Assembly: GCA_003645395.1 (NCBI GenBank)
Contig: QNFC01000048.1
Coordinates: 1-9,467 of the forward strand
Direction of reading: 5' to 3'
From: Gammaproteobacteria bacterium
GTDB taxonomy: Bacteria; Pseudomonadota; Gammaproteobacteria; Immundisolibacterales; Immundisolibacteraceae
DNA length: 9,467 nucleotides
Each line of letters begins with the position of its first letter. The stretch's first letter is position 1. Positions 6,246 to 9,467 of this stretch are shown in pieces. The notes below the pieces were generated by a model that saw only the letters and a program-made list of their open reading frames with translations, did not search any database and was not told where the DNA came from. A program made the position numbers and the translations under genes.

Positions 6246-7688
6246 TTACCGCACGCCATGTTTACGCAGACCAGACGGGGTCTGATGGGTCCAGGCTGGA
6301 GGACCATTAAACACTGGTGGACCATTACCGTCCTTAACACCAATGTTGTAAAACGAGTTTACGCAGGCGTAACGACCGTTGATGACGTCCATATGTGCAT
6401 CACCCCAGAAGTAGGTGAGTTTGTGGTCATAAAAGTTAATGTTATATGACTCAGAAACGCGCCACATCTTATCCTGGGAATCATACATATCGGCATTGGT
6501 CGCTGCCCAGGTGTCTTCGTCAACGTAAACCAGGCGGTGAGGACTCAAGTGCCGAAACTGAGGCCGTGTACGACCTTCAATTACCCAGGAACGATGGAGC
6601 TCGTAACGTAGATATTCTGGATTCAAATGCCCAGGGCGAGCCAGGTCATCAAAGGTCACACCAGGCTGCGCCAGTTTGTAGGCGTTAGAAGGCACATAGA
6701 ATTCAGCTTTTTTCAGTTCACCGTATTCATACCATTCTTCACCGCCGGTAATCGCCCAGAGAAAACGTTGGTCAGCGGTACGTAGTCCATCAGAGCCACT
6801 ACCGGGGCTATCATAAAAGCCGATTTCCGGCGCTTTACGCACCCGCCGCTGTCCGGGGATGTACAGATAGGCGTCAAAATCATTCTCTGCCCAGGAATTA
6901 CACCCCCCAAACATCTGTCCCGCTGTCCGTGGTGGGTAAACATCTTCCTGGCTACCGCACCAGAGAGCACCGCCGCCTTTCTTCCTGAAATAATCACTAT
7001 CCGGAAGTTCGTCTTCGGGGACAGCCCAGGGAAGAATCCAGCGGTCTTTTTTCAAATGATCGGCATAAGTACCATCAGCAAAGACGTTCATGCCATAAGC
7101 GGTCGCGTTAAACGATTTACCCCAATAAAAATAGGTGTGATTCCACATCGCTTGACCCCCAGTTTGCGGAATAGGAAACCAGACACCCGGCCTGAAAGTC
7201 TCTTTTTGAATACTCCGCTCAGCCAGAGTAGGGTCGTCATTAGGCTTAAACTCAGTATGAGTCGCGTTCCAGATTGAATTTTCATAGTACCAATCAGGAT
7301 ATGACCCACTCCGACGAGTCGGATAAATGTTCATTTTATAGTCTGCATAACGTTCAAACAGCGCCTTAGTACCCGGCGTCAGTTTGTCTGCATATTGCTG
7401 GTAATTTTCTCCCGTAATAGTAAACAGGATTTCATCAGACGCAAAAGGGTCAACATACCAGCCCCCTGGTACATAGCCCTCAGGGTATGTAGTGATGCCC
7501 CCGGTCCATTCAGGAATAGTTCCCTCAGCGTTGGCCCCTCGTACTGCGCCGACTGGTGTTAAGGGTGTCCCAGTCAAGCCGAGCTGCGCTGCCTCTTCAG
7601 CAGACACCTTGGCCTGGGCCGGCGAAGCAACCATCCCCGCCGACAATATAACTGCGGGGAGAACCCCGGTTAACGTTTTAAATTTCAT
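6246..7688 (-). CDS. DUF1329 family exported protein (paralogue A)
   Basis: This 480-residue protein belongs to DUF1329, a Gram-negative family often labelled 'outer membrane lipoprotein-sorting protein' for a resemblance to LolA-type folds. No biochemical role is established that I can name; members often sit in aromatic or steroid catabolic clusters. A Sec signal peptide is clear: MKFK, a hydrophobic core, then SPAQA before KVS, with likely cleavage after residue 26. No lipobox cysteine is present, so it is probably soluble in the periplasm or loosely bound to the envelope. Conserved-looking blocks are TIPEWTGGI, PGGWYVDPF, YPTRRS-S-PDWYYE, VYPPRTAGQMFGG, YIPGQRRVRKAPEIGFYDSPG and RPQFRHLSPHRLVYVDED. 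Cysteines are at 244, 263 and 442. ATG 7688 follows GAGGGG by five bases. It is followed by a strong terminator and preceded by a close paralogue with its own terminator, so it is probably transcribed alone. Confidence 0.9.
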   Translation of the reverse strand: MKFKTLTGVLPAVILSAGMVASPAQAKVSAEEAAQLGLTGTPLTPVGAVRGANAEGTIPEWTGGITTYPEGYVPGGWYVDPFASDEILFTITGENYQQYADKLTPGTKALFERYADYKMNIYPTRRSGSYPDWYYENSIWNATHTEFKPNDDPTLAERSIQKETFRPGVWFPIPQTGGQAMWNHTYFYWGKSFNATAYGMNVFADGTYADHLKKDRWILPWAVPEDELPDSDYFRKKGGGALWCGSQEDVYPPRTAGQMFGGCNSWAENDFDAYLYIPGQRRVRKAPEIGFYDSPGSGSDGLRTADQRFLWAITGGEEWYEYGELKKAEFYVPSNAYKLAQPGVTFDDLARPGHLNPEYLRYELHRSWVIEGRTRPQFRHLSPHRLVYVDEDTWAATNADMYDSQDKMWRVSESYNINFYDHKLTYFWGDAHMDVINGRYACVNSFYNIGVKDGNGPPVFNGPPAWTHQTPSGLRKHGVR

Positions 7689-7810
7689 TCCAACCCCTCT
7701 GACATTCCATAAATCTAACGAATAGCGAACATCCTTTCGCTTCTATTTTTATCACCCGAGCATCTTTAACTTCATATTAATCACTGCGAATGGTCACGCA
7801 CTTCCCTGTC

Positions 7811-7841
7811 GCGACCGGCCCATACTACGGCAACCGGTCGC
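7811..7841. repeat. 8-bp inverted repeat in the 5' region of DUF1329 paralogue A
   Basis: GCGACCGG (7811-7818) is repeated inverted as CCGGTCGC (7834-7841) with 15 bases between. It is GC-rich, has no following T-run on either strand, and lies about 125-155 bases before ATG 7688. It could be an operator or a structure in a long 5' leader; no function can be assigned. Confidence 0.5.
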
Positions 7842-7945
7842 ATGAAGAAACTGCGAATTAAAAAAAACAGGTGGCCGCTGAGTTTTCCTCGTGAGGGGTA
7901 GATTGGTTCCCATCGACCTGATAATGCCGGGGCAAGCTCTCAAAT

Positions 7946-7975
7946 AAAAAAGGGCAACCTCAAACTGCCCTTTTA
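7946..7975 (-). terminator. Intrinsic terminator after DUF1329 paralogue B
   Basis: AAAAGGGCA (7948-7956) pairs with TGCCCTTTT (7966-7974) around a nine-base loop. On the minus strand the stem runs into TTTTTTATTT. It begins 24 bases after the stop of the gene at 7999. Confidence 0.88.
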
Positions 7976-7998
7976 TTAATAGCCCGCACGCACAACAA

Positions 7999-9438
7999 TT
8001 AGCGCACGCCCCGCATTCTCAACCCTGATGGCTTTTGATACTCCCAGTCTGGTGGTGCGTTATACAGCGGTGGTCCGTTTTGGTCTTTAATACCAATGTT
8101 GTAAAACGAATTAACACAGGCATAACGGCCGTTGACCAGGTCCATATGCGCATCGCCCCAAAACTGGGTGAATTTATAGTCGTAAAAATTTATGTTGTAG
8201 AGTTCCGATACCCGCCAGATATTATCCTGTGAGTCATACATATCCGCATTGGTAGCGGCCCAGCTATCCTCGTCGACGTAAACCAGACGATGGGGACTAA
8301 GATGACGAAATTGCGGTCGAGTACGCCCCTCTATTTGCCAGACTCGGTGCAGCTCATAGCGTTTGTAATCAGGGTTTAAGTGCCCCGGTCGGGCCAGCTC
8401 GTCCCAGGTGACCCCCGGTTGCGCAAGTTTGTAGGAGTTATAGGGAACGTAATACTCCTTTATCAGTGGCTGCTCTAATTCATACCACTCTTCGGAACCT
8501 GTCAACGCCCAGCCCCAGCGCTGATCAGCCGTACGCAGACCGTCAGAGCCAGTTCCCGGGCTGTCATAAAAACCAATTTCCGGGGCCTTACGCACCCGCC
8601 GCTGGCCCGGAATGTACAAATACGCGTCGAAATCTATGGAGCTAAAACCACCACAACCGCCAAACATCTGGCCCGCAGTTCTAGGTGGATAAACATCCTC
8701 CTGACTGCCACAAATAGTTGCGCCACCTTGCCGCTTAAAATAATCATCGTCTGGAATCTCATCATCGGTCATTGCCCAGGGGAGTATCCAGCGATCTATT
8801 TTCATATGATCGGCATAACTGCCGTCCGCAAAAACGTTCATTCCATAAGCAGTGGCTTCATTGCTTTTACCCCAATAGAAAAAGCTGTGATTCCATAGCG
8901 CTTCGCCCCCGGTTTTGGGAATTGGAAACCAGACGCCCGGTTTGAAGGTCTCTTTTTTGACACATCGCTCAGCCAACGTCGGATCGGTATCCCCGCACCA
9001 CTCTGTATGGCTCGCATTGTAAATAGACCCTTCGTAATACCAGTCCGGAAATGACGCACTACGCCGAGTCGGATAAACGTGCATTTGGAAGGTTTCTGGA
9101 TAGCGCTCAAACATGGCCTGCGTGCCGACCGTTAATTTGTCAGCATACTGTTTGTAGTTCTGCACAGTGATGGTAAACAGCACTTCGTCATCTGCAAATG
9201 GATCAACGTACCAGCCACCGGGAATAAAACCTGCCGGGTATTCGGTGATTCCGCCCGTCCACTCCGGAATGGTGCCGTCTGCATTTCCAGCACGAATCGC
9301 ACCAATGGGCGTTAAGGGCGTGCCTACAAGACCAAGTTGCGCGGCCTCTTCTGGCGAAACTTTTGCTGTAACTGAAGCCACCACCAGGCTGGAAGCAGCA
9401 AACATTAGAAGCGATCGCTTCATTAAAGATTGGTTCAT
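7999..9438 (-). CDS. DUF1329 family exported protein (paralogue B)
   Basis: This 479-residue protein is a close paralogue of the next gene: over the last 144 residues I count 26 differences by eye (about 82% identical), with lower similarity in the N-terminal part. It has a Sec signal peptide (MNQSLMKRSLLMF, hydrophobic core, ASVTA before KVS; likely cleavage after residue 25) and no lipobox. The same DUF1329 blocks are present (TIPEWTGGI, PGGWYVDPF, VYPPRTAGQMFGG, RRVRKAPEIGFYDSPG). It differs by carrying two extra cysteines, Cys148 and Cys159, where paralogue A has Lys148 and Ser159; in a periplasmic protein these could form a disulfide. I choose ATG 9438, preceded by AGGAG (9450-9446) at seven bases, over a TTG nine codons upstream, whose extension would be translated through this ribosome site and spoil the signal peptide. 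Its own terminator follows. What lies upstream is outside the window; a DUF1302 gene is a common neighbour of this family. Confidence 0.9.
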   Translation of the reverse strand: MNQSLMKRSLLMFAASSLVVASVTAKVSPEEAAQLGLVGTPLTPIGAIRAGNADGTIPEWTGGITEYPAGFIPGGWYVDPFADDEVLFTITVQNYKQYADKLTVGTQAMFERYPETFQMHVYPTRRSASFPDWYYEGSIYNASHTEWCGDTDPTLAERCVKKETFKPGVWFPIPKTGGEALWNHSFFYWGKSNEATAYGMNVFADGSYADHMKIDRWILPWAMTDDEIPDDDYFKRQGGATICGSQEDVYPPRTAGQMFGGCGGFSSIDFDAYLYIPGQRRVRKAPEIGFYDSPGTGSDGLRTADQRWGWALTGSEEWYELEQPLIKEYYVPYNSYKLAQPGVTWDELARPGHLNPDYKRYELHRVWQIEGRTRPQFRHLSPHRLVYVDEDSWAATNADMYDSQDNIWRVSELYNINFYDYKFTQFWGDAHMDLVNGRYACVNSFYNIGIKDQNGPPLYNAPPDWEYQKPSGLRMRGVR

Positions 9439-9445
9439 GGAATGT

Positions 9446-9450
9446 CTCCT
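9446..9450 (-). promoter_or_regulatory. Ribosome binding site deciding the start of DUF1329 paralogue B
   Basis: AGGAG within GGGAGGAGA on the minus strand lies seven bases before ATG 9438. It favours the 479-residue form with a clean signal peptide over an in-frame TTG at 9465. Confidence 0.75.
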
Positions 9451-9467
9451 CCCGAAGATCATCAAAA

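Larger units (their letters stand above)
7689..7998. other. Intergenic region between the two DUF1329 genes
   Basis: This 310-bp gap contains no convincing gene. It holds the terminator of the upstream paralogue (about 7946-7975), an 8-bp inverted repeat (7811-7841), and must contain the promoter of the gene starting at 7688. The AT-rich stretch around 7741-7785 is the likeliest promoter area, but I cannot pick a convincing -35/-10 pair. Confidence 0.55.

Noticed and set aside
7783..7858. Nine-base direct repeat ACTGCGAAT at 7783-7791 and 7850-7858
   Set aside because: A repeat of this length within a 310-bp gap is only mildly unlikely by chance (roughly 0.2 expected), and no further copies or symmetry support a function.
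9439..9465. TTG start at 9465 for DUF1329 paralogue B
   Set aside because: The added residues contain charged Arg-Arg-His ahead of the signal peptide and are coded by the Shine-Dalgarno sequence of ATG 9438.
1..9467. Search for CRISPR arrays, insertion sequences, tRNA or rRNA genes, and integrase sites
   Set aside because: I saw no regularly spaced repeats, transposase-like proteins, terminal inverted repeats or RNA-gene sequence. The only long similarity is the tandem DUF1329 pair.

Overview
The window reads as a catabolic gene cluster from a Gram-negative bacterium. A gammaproteobacterium, possibly marine, is my best guess. The grounds are roughly balanced base composition, Shine-Dalgarno-led genes, classical intrinsic terminators, Sec-exported DUF1329 proteins and benzoate-type Rieske oxygenases; nothing here fixes the genus. 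Every gene lies on the minus strand, so transcription runs from high to low coordinates.

In order of transcription: (i) 9438-7999 and 7688-6246 encode two closely related DUF1329 proteins with signal peptides, each followed by its own intrinsic terminator (about 7946-7975 and 6190-6230). (ii) 6006-4229 holds a Rieske oxygenase alpha/beta pair (set 2), with stop and start codons overlapping as GTGA. (iii) 4079-2197 holds a second alpha/beta pair (set 1), clearly related to benzoate/toluate/anthranilate dioxygenases, followed after 78 bp by an amidohydrolase of the N-acyl-D-amino-acid deacylase type (2118-400). (iv) After a 201-bp gap, the receiver domain of a response regulator starts at a TTG codon (198) and runs off the window.

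The likely theme is uptake and oxidation of an aromatic or alicyclic compound. The DUF1329 proteins would act in the periplasm or envelope. The two oxygenases would hydroxylate the ring. The amidohydrolase would open an amide or related bond before or after ring oxidation. The substrate cannot be read from the sequence. No reductase, ferredoxin, cis-diol dehydrogenase or ring-cleavage enzyme is present, so these must be encoded elsewhere. Points worth a second look are the altered bridging loop of the set-2 oxygenase (Glu for Asp, Gly for Asn), the missing metal-ligand histidines in the amidohydrolase, an extra cysteine pair in one DUF1329 paralogue, and operator-like dyads ahead of both oxygenase sets and the amidohydrolase.
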